Source of the DNA: Sphingobacterium tabacisoli
GTDB taxonomy: Bacteria > Bacteroidota > Bacteroidia > Sphingobacteriales > Sphingobacteriaceae
DNA: 64,000 nt
Assembly (NCBI RefSeq): GCF_017908035.1
Contig: NZ_JAEQMU010000001.1
Coordinates: forward strand, 2,232,001-2,296,000
Direction: 5' to 3'
Shown in pieces: positions 27,181-36,568 of the stretch. Each line of letters starts with the position of its first letter. Position 1 is the first letter of the stretch. The position numbers and the translations under genes are program-made. The notes beneath the pieces were generated by a model. That model saw nothing but the letters and a program-made list of their open reading frames with translations, did not search any database and was not told the origin of the DNA.

Positions 27181-27258
27181 AACGAAACAAAAAAGCAACT
27201 ATTAACATTGAGTTAATATTAAAACACCAATTTAGCTACCAATTTAATCACACAACTT
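27181..27258 (+). promoter_or_regulatory. Short region before susC with an inverted repeat
   Basis: ATTAAC-ATTGA-GTTAAT at 27201-27217 is a 6-bp inverted repeat with a 5-nt gap. No terminator is present, so glpDKF may read into the Sus-like genes. An internal promoter is possible. Confidence 0.35.
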
Positions 27259-30200
27259 ATGTTAACAAACAATCAAGAAAAAGTTAAGCCACATCGTATA
27301 GGATCTAAACTCCTGTGGATTGCTTTAGCTACTGCTTGTTATTCTGGAGGGCAAGCTTATGCTAACCACTCCTTCTCTTTCGAGAAAACAACTAGCCAGG
27401 AAAAAATAAAAATCCAGGGTAAAGTAGTAGACAAAAACACTAAATCACCTTTACAAGGTGTCTCTATCCGAGTCAATGGAAAAACAATTGCCTCCAGTAA
27501 CTTGGAAGGAACTTTCTCTATCGAAGTCAGCGCTGGCACAAGTGTTAGTTTTCAACTGATCGGATACGACAACTATATACAAACTTTTCAATCTGCGACA
27601 AGCAGCGCTATGATTCAATTAGGAGAAAGTTCCGAGAATATTGAAGAGGTTATTGTCACCGCCCTAGGAATCAAACGCGAACAAAAAGCTCTTGGTTACG
27701 CAGCTACAGAACTAAAAGGTGAGCAGCTTACAGACGCAATATCCAACAACTGGACCGATGCACTTTCTGGAAAGGTTGCTGGCGTAAATCTAGTACGTTC
27801 AGGTGGAGGTCCAGCAGGCACAAATAAAATCATTCTAAGAGGAGAAAACAACCTTACTGGAGACAATAACGCACTCATTGTTATCGATGGTATCATCACT
27901 AGTACAAGTAGTGGAAGAATGACAGGAACAGGAAGTGGGGCCTATCTATCGGATGACACACCTGCTGATTATGGTTCAGGCTTATCAGATATCAACCCAG
28001 AAGATATTGAAAATATCACCGTATTGAAGGGACCAAACGCTACGGCACTTTATGGTGAACGAGGCGCTTCTGGGGCAATCATTATCACAACTAAAGCTGG
28101 TAGAAATAGAAAGGGTATAGGTGTAACCCTCACTTCTAATACTACGATAGAATCTATATCCCGTTGGCCGGACTATCAGTATGAATATGGACAAGGTGAT
28201 GAAGGGGTAAACTATTACTCCTACCTAGCAGGAGGTGGATTAGCCAGTACACGAAGTACGAGTTCAGCCTGGGGCCCAAAATTTGATGGGCAGATGTTCT
28301 ATCAATACGATCCTATCACACAAACGAGAGCAAAAGAAGCGACCCCTTGGGTTCCTTACCCCAATGCAAGAAAAGAATTCTTTGATACAGGCAGAACATT
28401 CACAAATTCGGTTACCTTAGATGGAGGTAATGAAACGACCAATATGCGCTTTTCTTACACCAATCTAAACAATAAATGGATAATCCCAAACACAGGTTAT
28501 GACCGCAATACTGTCTCTATTAATGCATCCCACAAAGTCACTGATAAGTTAAAGATACAGACCCGAGTCAACTACAAGCAAAACAAGAGTGACAATTTGC
28601 CGTCTACAGGATACAACAATCAATCTTTGATGTACTGGAACATATTCTGGCTTCCTAATGCACCACTAGATTGGTTAAAGGACTATTGGCAACATGGGAA
28701 AGAAAACGAAGTCCAAAGCTACCCTTTCAGCTCTTATCCTGACAACCCTTACCTCATTGCTTATGAGATGTTAAATAAATCTAAACGTCAGACGGTAACA
28801 GGTAACGTTGAAGCCACTTATCAGTTTTCAAAAAATCTGAATGTAATGGCACGTACCAACTTAGACTTTGGGGTTGAGAGACGTTCACAACAACGTCCTT
28901 TTGATACTGAGAAGTTTAAAAAAGGAATGTACCGGACACAATCTATCCAAAATCAGGAAGCTAGTGCTGACTTTATGATCAACTACAACAAGGAAATAAA
29001 CCAAGATATAAAAGTTTCCTTGTCAGGTGGAGGAAGTACACTTCGAAATGAGCGTTATCAGGAAAGAAATTCCGCAGATTCACTTTCGGTTCCTGGCAAC
29101 TTTACCCTAGCCAACGCTTCTGGACTTGTTGTTGCTACACCTTATCAGGAACAATTAATGATGAATAGCTTGTATGCTCTAGGTACCTTCTCCTATAAAG
29201 AAATGCTATTCTTTGACTTTTCAGTAAGAAATGATTGGAACAGTACGCTAGCAACTCCTGAACGAAAAGGCAACTCTTCGTTCTTTTATCCATCAGCAAA
29301 TTTAAGCTTAATCCTAAATCAGCTATTTGAGTTACCACAAGAGATCTCCTTCCTAAAATTAAGATCATCGATCGCCGGCGTAGGTGGTGGTGGAACAGTG
29401 CCCTATCTTACTGATTATACATACGACCCGCAGTTTACTTTCCCAGGTGGAGCTGCCAACCCTACCCTACTACCCAATGCCAATCTGAAACCACTACGAA
29501 CGCAGAGTTTTGAGATTGGTACGGACATGCGTTTGTTCAAAGACCGGTTTAATCTAGGTTTTACGTATTACAAGGCAAACACCCACAACCAACACTTAAA
29601 AGCAACAGTAGATCGTGGATCCGGATTTACAACGGCTCTATTTAATGCTGGGGAAATCCAAAACTCAGGTATTGAGATTGAAGCAGGAGCAACAGCTATA
29701 AAAAAGAAAGATTTTCATTGGAAACTCAACGGAACATTTACTGCTAATAGAAACAAGGTCATTGAACTAACCGATATTCTTCCACAGATTGTATTACAAA
29801 ATGGTCCAGGAAGCCGTGGTGCTATTATCGCTACAGTTGGGGGCAGTATGGGGGATTTATATGGTCGTGGTTACAACCGTTCGCCACAGGGGGATATTAT
29901 CTACCGCAACGGTCTACCAACTCTAGACGAAGACATGAAATACATCGGTAATACCAACCCGGACTGGAAAGCCTCGATAAACAATGAATTTAAGTACAAA
30001 CAATTTAGAGCGAGCTTCCTATTCGATGCCCAAATCGGAGCGGTCGCTTATTCCCTTACAGCAGCCAATTTAGCAGAACAAGGCAAAACCAAAAACACAT
30101 TACCTGGTAGATATAATGGTATCATAGGGAAAGGAGTTATTGACAATGGAAATGACACCTACCGTCCAAACGATGTGATTGCTGAAAACGTATGGGCTTA

Positions 30201-30495
30201 CTATACCGCGCACTTAGGCAAAGACAATGTTGAAGGAACTACTTATTCGACAGACTTCCTTAAATTAAGAGAAGCTCGAATTGACTATTCTTTATCTCCA
30301 AAACAACTGGCGAGAGTTGGTCTTCAGCGTGCCACTATAGGTGTATTTGGTCGGGACTTATTTATGTGGACCAAATGGCCGATTTTTGACCCCGAATTTG
30401 GAACCCTTGGAGGAACAGATATTAACAAAGGATTCGAACTCGGCCAATTTCCTGCGACCCGCACCTTTGGTATTAATATAGTTATCGGTATTTAA
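27259..30495 (+). CDS. SusC/RagA-family TonB-dependent outer-membrane transporter
   Basis: The 1078-residue protein carries a signal peptide, a CarboxypepD_reg-like domain at about residues 50-130 (KIQGKVVDKNTKSPLQGVSIRV), a TonB-box-like segment (NIEEVIVTALGIKREQKALGYA), and a plug with LSGKVAGVNLVRSGGGPAGTN, IVIDGI and ITVLKGPNATALYGERGASG. A 22-strand barrel ending IVIGI follows. SusC proteins import ligands captured by SusD. The pair sits inside a glycerol-3-phosphate operon rather than among glycosidases, so the likely ligand is a glycerophosphodiester or poly(glycerol phosphate) fragment (inference). The SusD gene follows at once. Confidence 0.95.
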   Translation: MLTNNQEKVKPHRIGSKLLWIALATACYSGGQAYANHSFSFEKTTSQEKIKIQGKVVDKNTKSPLQGVSIRVNGKTIASSNLEGTFSIEVSAGTSVSFQLIGYDNYIQTFQSATSSAMIQLGESSENIEEVIVTALGIKREQKALGYAATELKGEQLTDAISNNWTDALSGKVAGVNLVRSGGGPAGTNKIILRGENNLTGDNNALIVIDGIITSTSSGRMTGTGSGAYLSDDTPADYGSGLSDINPEDIENITVLKGPNATALYGERGASGAIIITTKAGRNRKGIGVTLTSNTTIESISRWPDYQYEYGQGDEGVNYYSYLAGGGLASTRSTSSAWGPKFDGQMFYQYDPITQTRAKEATPWVPYPNARKEFFDTGRTFTNSVTLDGGNETTNMRFSYTNLNNKWIIPNTGYDRNTVSINASHKVTDKLKIQTRVNYKQNKSDNLPSTGYNNQSLMYWNIFWLPNAPLDWLKDYWQHGKENEVQSYPFSSYPDNPYLIAYEMLNKSKRQTVTGNVEATYQFSKNLNVMARTNLDFGVERRSQQRPFDTEKFKKGMYRTQSIQNQEASADFMINYNKEINQDIKVSLSGGGSTLRNERYQERNSADSLSVPGNFTLANASGLVVATPYQEQLMMNSLYALGTFSYKEMLFFDFSVRNDWNSTLATPERKGNSSFFYPSANLSLILNQLFELPQEISFLKLRSSIAGVGGGGTVPYLTDYTYDPQFTFPGGAANPTLLPNANLKPLRTQSFEIGTDMRLFKDRFNLGFTYYKANTHNQHLKATVDRGSGFTTALFNAGEIQNSGIEIEAGATAIKKKDFHWKLNGTFTANRNKVIELTDILPQIVLQNGPGSRGAIIATVGGSMGDLYGRGYNRSPQGDIIYRNGLPTLDEDMKYIGNTNPDWKASINNEFKYKQFRASFLFDAQIGAVAYSLTAANLAEQGKTKNTLPGRYNGIIGKGVIDNGNDTYRPNDVIAENVWAYYTAHLGKDNVEGTTYSTDFLKLREARIDYSLSPKQLARVGLQRATIGVFGRDLFMWTKWPIFDPEFGTLGGTDINKGFELGQFPATRTFGINIVIGI

Positions 30496-30514
30496 TATGA
30501 TGGGAGATAAAAAA

Positions 30515-31951
30515 ATGAAAAAGATATATATACTTTTTGGAGCTTCTTTTCTGTTGGCATTGAGCTCATGCAATAAAAATTTCGAAAAAATCAACACCAA
30601 TCCCAATGGGTTAAACAAAGTAAATCCGGCCAACCTACTGGCTCCTGCTTTAAAGAAATCCGTTGAGTACAATATGAGTCGTTCACAACGTCTTACCAAT
30701 GAATTGATGCAAGTAACCGTCAATATGGGAGATGGTGATGGAAAGATTTTCAGATATGAAATCCGGGCTAATGAAGCCGATTATCTGTACAATAATCTCT
30801 TCACTCAACTATATAATTTTAGAGACATCTATAATCTTGCTGAAAAGACAGAAAGCAAATCCTATATGGGGGTTTCTTTAATCTGTCAAGCCTGGTTATA
30901 CTCCATTCTAACAGATACTTACGGTGATATCCCTTTTTCCACCTCATTACTTGGACGCGAATCAAATATCACTCCTGAGTTTGATAGTCAAGAAGATATA
31001 TACAAAGGACTGTTTTTAGCATTAGACAGTGCCAATGTGTATTTAAAGGGGGCTGCAAATATTGAGGGCGGATCAGATCCTATATATAATGGTAATACAG
31101 CCTTATGGCGCAAATTTGGAAATTCCTTATACCTACGCTTACTTATGCGCGTATCCCATAAACCATCTTTAGATGCTCCTAACCAGATCAAAAAGATGGT
31201 AGAAACATCACCTGCCGATTATCCATTAATAGCAAACAATTCAGAATCTGCAATCCTACGGTGGACCGGTTCCTCTCCATATGTATCACCTTTTGCTACA
31301 TGGCGTCCTGGTGATTGGTATACACCCAAATTAGCTTCATTCTTCGTTGACAATCTTAACGAATGGTCGGATCCTCGAATCCAAAAATGGGCTACTTTAT
31401 ACAACGGCAACTACGAAGGTATACCTAGTGGATACCCAATAGGTACCAACCCTATTGCTAAATCGACGTTATTGACATCATTGATGTCTGAACCATTATT
31501 AGGTAATATCCTCAATTATGCAGAAGTGCAATTTATCCTAGCCGAAGCTGCTGCAAAGAATTGGACCGCCAATAAGCTGGCAAAAGAATACTATGAGACA
31601 GGCATAAAAAATGCAATTGAAATGTGGGGAGTAACCATGCCTGATTACTATCTAACTGGTGTCCATATCAACTGGGATAACGCAACGAGCCTAGACCAGC
31701 AAATGGCACTGATACACCAACAAAAGTATTACTCTCTATTCTTTACCGATCTTCAATCATGGTTTGAATTTAGACGTACAGGACACCCTGAATTACCTAT
31801 TCTATCCGGTCACCTAAACGGCGGCATTATGCCTGCTAGACTTAACTATCCAGTATACCTACAAGCTGCAAATCCTGAGAACTATAAAAAAGCAGTTTCA
31901 CAACAAGGACCAGATAATATAAACACATTGGTATGGTGGCAAAAACCTTAA
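30515..31951 (+). CDS. SusD/RagB-family nutrient-binding lipoprotein (SusD-like_2 type)
   Basis: Starting at ATG 30515 (preceded by GGGAGATAAAAAA, a good ribosome site), the 478-residue lipoprotein has signal KKIYILFGASFLLALSSC with lipobox Cys. The SusD-like fold shows NTNPNGLNKVNPANLLAPAL near residue 23, the TPR-like region LICQAWLYSILTDTYGDIPFS near 113, and the C-terminal ILNYAEVQFILAEAA and QKYYSLFFTDLQSWFEFRRTG. An in-frame ATG at 30497 is also possible. It forms the lid of the SusC transporter encoded directly upstream. Confidence 0.93.
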   Translation: MKKIYILFGASFLLALSSCNKNFEKINTNPNGLNKVNPANLLAPALKKSVEYNMSRSQRLTNELMQVTVNMGDGDGKIFRYEIRANEADYLYNNLFTQLYNFRDIYNLAEKTESKSYMGVSLICQAWLYSILTDTYGDIPFSTSLLGRESNITPEFDSQEDIYKGLFLALDSANVYLKGAANIEGGSDPIYNGNTALWRKFGNSLYLRLLMRVSHKPSLDAPNQIKKMVETSPADYPLIANNSESAILRWTGSSPYVSPFATWRPGDWYTPKLASFFVDNLNEWSDPRIQKWATLYNGNYEGIPSGYPIGTNPIAKSTLLTSLMSEPLLGNILNYAEVQFILAEAAAKNWTANKLAKEYYETGIKNAIEMWGVTMPDYYLTGVHINWDNATSLDQQMALIHQQKYYSLFFTDLQSWFEFRRTGHPELPILSGHLNGGIMPARLNYPVYLQAANPENYKKAVSQQGPDNINTLVWWQKP

Positions 31952-31962
31952 TGCAGTATACA

Positions 31963-33537
31963 ATGAAAAAGATATTAAATAGAATATTAAAAAGTAGTGG
32001 CTTTGTAGTACTAGCCACTACCATGGGGTTATTCCATAGTTGCGATGATAAAGAGAAGAATTTCATCGGAGAATTAAGCCCCTATATAGCTTTAGAAGAT
32101 GTTAGAGCCCTATACAAAGGTCAAACATTGACACTCAACTCAGACAACCTCAATGGTGCTTCTCAAATCTACGGAACGGTAATTTCAGACCATAGATCTG
32201 GGAATGTTCCAGAAGGCACCATTGTGTTACAACAATACAAGAGAAATCGCTTAAGAGGTTTAACCCTACACGTAGGTCAAGAGGCGGCAAATTACCTGCC
32301 CGGCGACTCAATTGTAGTTAACATTAACAACAAAACCTTATCAAAAACTGGTTTTTTACGTATTGAGAATGTAACAACATCAGATATTGAGAAGGTTTCA
32401 TCTGGTAATACAATCCTACAACTAACCACTGGAATAATCAATATTAATACCTCTCCAGAAAATTATGAGGGGACTTTCATTAAAATTGTCGGTGGCCAGA
32501 TGACGCCAAAGCCAAAGGATGGCGAAGTATTTGAAGGCTCGAAAGTTTTACTTCAAGCTGCGAATACGATTCGCATAAATACGCTACCCACAGCGGAATA
32601 TGCACAAATGCAAGTCCCTCGTAATATCACGGTATCTGGATTGTTGCTAGGAACAACCATAGATTCCAAAGAAGAACTAGCTATTTATCCCCGATACAAA
32701 CGAGATATCATAGACGTATCCGATCCAGACGTCCCTGAATACATCGGGGCCACTCCTATTATTATAACAGGATTTTGTAATGACCCTTCAGGAGGAGATG
32801 GAAATTACGAATATATACAGCTGATGGCAAATGTCGACATCAATTTTAAAGAAGTTCCTTTTTCGTTGGTGACAAGCAATAATGCAGGAAGTATCTTGCA
32901 TACAGCTGGTTGGGCCACAGGTGGTGACAAAACATATAAATTCAATTTAACCGATGGAAGTGTTAAAAAGGGAGAGCTGTTTTATGTTGGTGGACATCAA
33001 AAGAAAATAAATGGAGCCAATTCCACAAGTATCAGTAATGCTAAATGGATACGAGTGATTTCTACATCAAACACATCAGGAGATGGCTTAGGAAATCCGA
33101 GCAGCAATTTCCTACCAAATAGTGGCAATGCAGGAGGTATCAGCTTATTCATAGGCACTAATATTTCAGAAGAATCAGTTCCAATTGATGTTATTTTCTA
33201 TGGTGGTACAGCAACAGCATCAATTATTTCTGAAGACAAAAAACTAGGTTACAGAATTGCAAATACAGATCATTATTCACAATACATAGCAGAAACTGGT
33301 GAAGCAACACCATTCTTCTCAATGGGAGGTGATGCTAAAATTAATGACTTTAGATTTGAACACCATGGCGGACCAACCAATACAGACATTGGCTATTTCT
33401 TCCAACTAGGAGGTACATTCAATACCACAACCCGTAAATGGGACAGTGCTAGAGAACGTACGTTGATTTTACTAGACAAACAGTCCACAATACAGCAAAT
33501 AGAGCAAGGGAATGGAATGACGAAACAAATAAACTAA
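31963..33537 (+). CDS. DUF5689-domain surface lipoprotein
   Basis: From ATG 31963 the product has 524 residues: a signal peptide with lipobox LFHSC, a DUF5689-like N-terminal region (IALEDVRALYKGQTLTL, IYGTVISDHRSGN, LPGDSIVVNINNKTL), and a C-terminal domain from about residue 250 whose YEYIQLMANVDINF segment looks like a lamin-tail / Ig-like fold. DUF5689 proteins commonly follow SusCD pairs and are thought to be surface-exposed accessory binders. An upstream ATG at 31951 overlaps the susD stop (TAATG) and could couple translation. No catalytic motif is seen. Confidence 0.8.
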   Translation: MKKILNRILKSSGFVVLATTMGLFHSCDDKEKNFIGELSPYIALEDVRALYKGQTLTLNSDNLNGASQIYGTVISDHRSGNVPEGTIVLQQYKRNRLRGLTLHVGQEAANYLPGDSIVVNINNKTLSKTGFLRIENVTTSDIEKVSSGNTILQLTTGIININTSPENYEGTFIKIVGGQMTPKPKDGEVFEGSKVLLQAANTIRINTLPTAEYAQMQVPRNITVSGLLLGTTIDSKEELAIYPRYKRDIIDVSDPDVPEYIGATPIIITGFCNDPSGGDGNYEYIQLMANVDINFKEVPFSLVTSNNAGSILHTAGWATGGDKTYKFNLTDGSVKKGELFYVGGHQKKINGANSTSISNAKWIRVISTSNTSGDGLGNPSSNFLPNSGNAGGISLFIGTNISEESVPIDVIFYGGTATASIISEDKKLGYRIANTDHYSQYIAETGEATPFFSMGGDAKINDFRFEHHGGPTNTDIGYFFQLGGTFNTTTRKWDSARERTLILLDKQSTIQQIEQGNGMTKQIN

Positions 33538-33542
33538 GTGTA

Positions 33543-33580
33543 AAAGCAGTTTTGCTGGAAGATATCAGCAAAACTGCTTT
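33543..33580 (+). other. Perfect 15-bp hairpin inside the glp operon
   Basis: AAAGCAGTTTTGCTG / CAGCAAAACTGCTTT with an 8-nt loop lies in the 75-bp gap between the DUF5689 and phosphoesterase genes. There is no T-run, so it may be a partial terminator or an mRNA-stabilising structure that sets expression ratios. Confidence 0.55.
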
Positions 33581-33612
33581 CAACATCAACAGTCCTTAAA
33601 CCTAAAATTCAA

Positions 33613-35586
33613 ATGCAAATCAATAAAATTCTCAAATTAACTTTTATTTTTCTATCATTAGTCATCTTTGGCAACTCCTCGTGCAAAGACAAGGTAGTTG
33701 TTCCCACTAAAGAAGAAAACAATACATCTACATCATTCGATCTTAACGACATTGATATTTTGCCCTCTTATTACATAGGGCCGAATGTAGAACTAACCCT
33801 AAAGGGAAAAGGCTTTCAGAAGGAAGACATTATCACTTTTGCGCCACGAGATCAACAATCGCCAGCGATAGACCTACAGATCAAAACAATCCTTTCAGAC
33901 GGAATCCTATTAAACTCATCCAATGAATTCAAAAATGGAATATATAGAATCCTAGTTAAAAGAGGAAACTCACAACGTCAAATTGGACAGACTAGCATTT
34001 CTGCCGTATTCAATCCCAATATTCCAAACAAAGAAGGGATGACAATAAAGGGTAGCGTCCACGCTAACGGCAAAGGTCTCGCCGATGTAGTCGTCTCAGA
34101 TGGAAACGAAGTGACCAAAACAGATGAAAACGGAATATACTATTTAGCTTCAAACAAGTCTACGGGTTACGTATTTGTTTCTATTCCCGGCAACTACGAG
34201 ATAGTAAACAATAATGGTAACCTTCCTGTTTTTTATCACTTTTTAAATGCAACAAATCAACAAGTCGAAATAAAAGACTTCGAATTAAAACCTATCAACA
34301 ACGAAAATCACGTTGTATTCAGTATAGCCGATTTACATCTGGCAAATCGTACAGATGACTTAAACCAATTTCAAAATGGTTTTGTCAAAGATATCAATCT
34401 GCAAATTGAGAGCCTACAAAGCCAAGGCAAAAAAGTGTACGGTCTAACCTTAGGTGATCTGACATGGGATGGCTACTGGTATAGTAACAACTTTATGATG
34501 CCTCAATATGTTAAAGAAATAGCAAAGGTCAATGCCCCTATTTTCAACGTCATAGGTAACCATGATAATGACCCTTATGTGGCTAATGACTGGCTCTCAG
34601 AAAATCCTTTCAGAAATGCATTAGGGCCAACTTATTACTCGTTTAATTTAGGTAAGATACACTATATCATACTAGATGACACAGAGTACCTTAACAAAGG
34701 TGCTACCTCGGGAATCATAGGAGATCGCGAATACAATGGAAAGATAACTGATCAACAAATGAATTGGTTAGCGAAAGACTTAGAAACGATTTCTTCGAAT
34801 ACCCCAATTATAGTAGCCACACACATTCAGATCCATAATGCTCCTTCGGAAAAAGGCACACTTCCATCCTTCAGAATCAGCGATGGAGATAAGCTAATGA
34901 ATCTATTCAACCGTTTCAACGAAGTTCATATCCTTACAGGGCACACACACGTTAATTATCGTGTCCCTCGAGACAATAAAATTATGGAACATAACACGGC
35001 AGCTGTATGTGCTACTTGGTGGTGGACAGGTAATAAGGGGTATGCCAACAATCATATTGCTCCCGATGGTAGTCCAGGCGGCTATGGCATATGGGATATG
35101 AACGGGGACCAAATAAAATGGAGCTATAAATCCATCGGGTATGAACCAACATACCAATTTAGAGCGTATGACCTGAACAAGGTTCACATTACAGCAGATA
35201 CCTATACCCCAAATGCGACTGATCAATACAGAAAATTAGTACCCAAGTATGCTTATACCTTCGCTACGGAGAATAAAAACAATGAAGTATTACTTAACAT
35301 ATGGGGCTATGATCCAGACTGGACGATATCTGTTACAGAAAATAACGTTTCCTTGCAGGTGGAGCGTGTAAGCTCTCGAGATCCGCTACACCTGATCTCC
35401 TACGGTATGAAACGACTGAATGTGAATGCCGAACCTACTTTTGCAGCAGCGAATACATCACATATGTTCAAAGTAAAAGCTAGTTCAGCAACCAGCACTC
35501 TGGAAATAAAAGTCACAGATCGCTTCGGAAAAGTGTACAACGAAACGATGACAAGACCCAAAGCTTTTTCATATAGTATGCGTTAG
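33613..35586 (+). CDS. Calcineurin-like metallophosphoesterase lipoprotein
   Basis: The 657-residue lipoprotein (lipobox NSSC, C24) has an IPT/TIG-like N-terminal domain (ILPSYYIGPNVELTLKGKGF), a CarboxypepD_reg-like module (GSVHANGKGLADVVVSDGN), then the metallophosphatase core. Metal ligands are visible in order: SIADLHL, LGDLTWDG, IGNHDNDP, ATHIQIHN and LTGHTHVN. A Metallophos_C-type domain ends the protein. All five motifs are complete, so it should be active, probably on phosphodiesters outside the inner membrane. In this operon the likely substrates are glycerophosphodiesters or poly(glycerol phosphate). Confidence 0.9.
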   Translation: MQINKILKLTFIFLSLVIFGNSSCKDKVVVPTKEENNTSTSFDLNDIDILPSYYIGPNVELTLKGKGFQKEDIITFAPRDQQSPAIDLQIKTILSDGILLNSSNEFKNGIYRILVKRGNSQRQIGQTSISAVFNPNIPNKEGMTIKGSVHANGKGLADVVVSDGNEVTKTDENGIYYLASNKSTGYVFVSIPGNYEIVNNNGNLPVFYHFLNATNQQVEIKDFELKPINNENHVVFSIADLHLANRTDDLNQFQNGFVKDINLQIESLQSQGKKVYGLTLGDLTWDGYWYSNNFMMPQYVKEIAKVNAPIFNVIGNHDNDPYVANDWLSENPFRNALGPTYYSFNLGKIHYIILDDTEYLNKGATSGIIGDREYNGKITDQQMNWLAKDLETISSNTPIIVATHIQIHNAPSEKGTLPSFRISDGDKLMNLFNRFNEVHILTGHTHVNYRVPRDNKIMEHNTAAVCATWWWTGNKGYANNHIAPDGSPGGYGIWDMNGDQIKWSYKSIGYEPTYQFRAYDLNKVHITADTYTPNATDQYRKLVPKYAYTFATENKNNEVLLNIWGYDPDWTISVTENNVSLQVERVSSRDPLHLISYGMKRLNVNAEPTFAAANTSHMFKVKASSATSTLEIKVTDRFGKVYNETMTRPKAFSYSMR

Positions 35587-35638
35587 CAGAGAATACATCT
35601 TTATTTTTTTAATTTTACAGATTATTAGATTATTGAAA

Positions 35639-36556
35639 ATGTCAAACAACAAAACAAACATCATAACAACAGCTGTAATATTAGGCCTGTTAACTTCATC
35701 CTGCAACACTCAAAAGCAAGTTCGTATGCAAAATCCTGAATTCCCAACCTTTTCCTACGAAGGCCACCGAGGAGCAAGAGGATTATATCCCGAAAACTCA
35801 ATAGGTGCCATGAAAGTTGCCATAGACCTCCCCAAGGTCACTACTTTAGAAATGGATTGTCATATTACCAAAGACAAAAAAGTAGTAGTCTATCATGACG
35901 ATTATCTCAATCCAAAATTCGTCACCTATAAAGATGGTAGTGAGCTTAAAGGGAAAGATATCAAAGGTACAATATACAGTTATACATGGAAAGAGCTAAG
36001 CAATTTTGACTTGGGGCTAAAAGGGAACATTGACTTTCCAGAGCAAAAGAAAATAGCTACCCCAATAGCCTTATTAAAGGATCTGATCAAGGAATCGGAA
36101 GCCTATGCTAAGGAAAAAATGCGTGCTCCAATGTTCTATAATATTGAAACAAAAAGCAAAGACGGTAAAGACCACGAATGGCACCCTGCACCACAGGAGT
36201 TTTCAGATCTAATTCTCGAGGTCGTTATTGAGCAAGGCATAGCACCCAGAACAGTCATCCAATCTTTTGATAAACGAACAATCCAATACATTAATAAGAC
36301 CTATCCACAGATCAAGACATCTTATCTGATTGATGTCAAAAACACAAAAACGATAAAAGAACTTGTGGCAGACTTAGGTTTCACACCATTTATTATAAGT
36401 CCAAACTACAAGTTAGTTAACGCGGCCTTCGTAAAAGAAGCACATGAACTTGGTATAAAGATCGTGCCATGGACCGTCAACAGCAAAAAAGAAATTACCG
36501 CGCTCGAAGCCCTAAAAGTAGATGGCATCATTAGCGACTACCCAAACCTATTTTAA
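35639..36556 (+). CDS. glpQ: Glycerophosphodiester phosphodiesterase lipoprotein
   Basis: GDPD enzymes split glycerophosphodiesters into glycerol-3-phosphate and an alcohol. The 305-residue protein has a lipobox TSSC, then the catalytic YEGHRGARGLYPENS (HRGxxxxxPENS), EMDCHITKDKKVVVYHDDYL (metal Glu/Asp and second His), and the C-terminal barrel motif IVPWTVNSKKEI and DGIISDYP. The ATG at 35639 is preferred over an upstream TTG. The product feeds GlpT, encoded 12 bp downstream. Confidence 0.94.
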   Translation: MSNNKTNIITTAVILGLLTSSCNTQKQVRMQNPEFPTFSYEGHRGARGLYPENSIGAMKVAIDLPKVTTLEMDCHITKDKKVVVYHDDYLNPKFVTYKDGSELKGKDIKGTIYSYTWKELSNFDLGLKGNIDFPEQKKIATPIALLKDLIKESEAYAKEKMRAPMFYNIETKSKDGKDHEWHPAPQEFSDLILEVVIEQGIAPRTVIQSFDKRTIQYINKTYPQIKTSYLIDVKNTKTIKELVADLGFTPFIISPNYKLVNAAFVKEAHELGIKIVPWTVNSKKEITALEALKVDGIISDYPNLF

Positions 36557-36568
36557 CAAACACTAACT

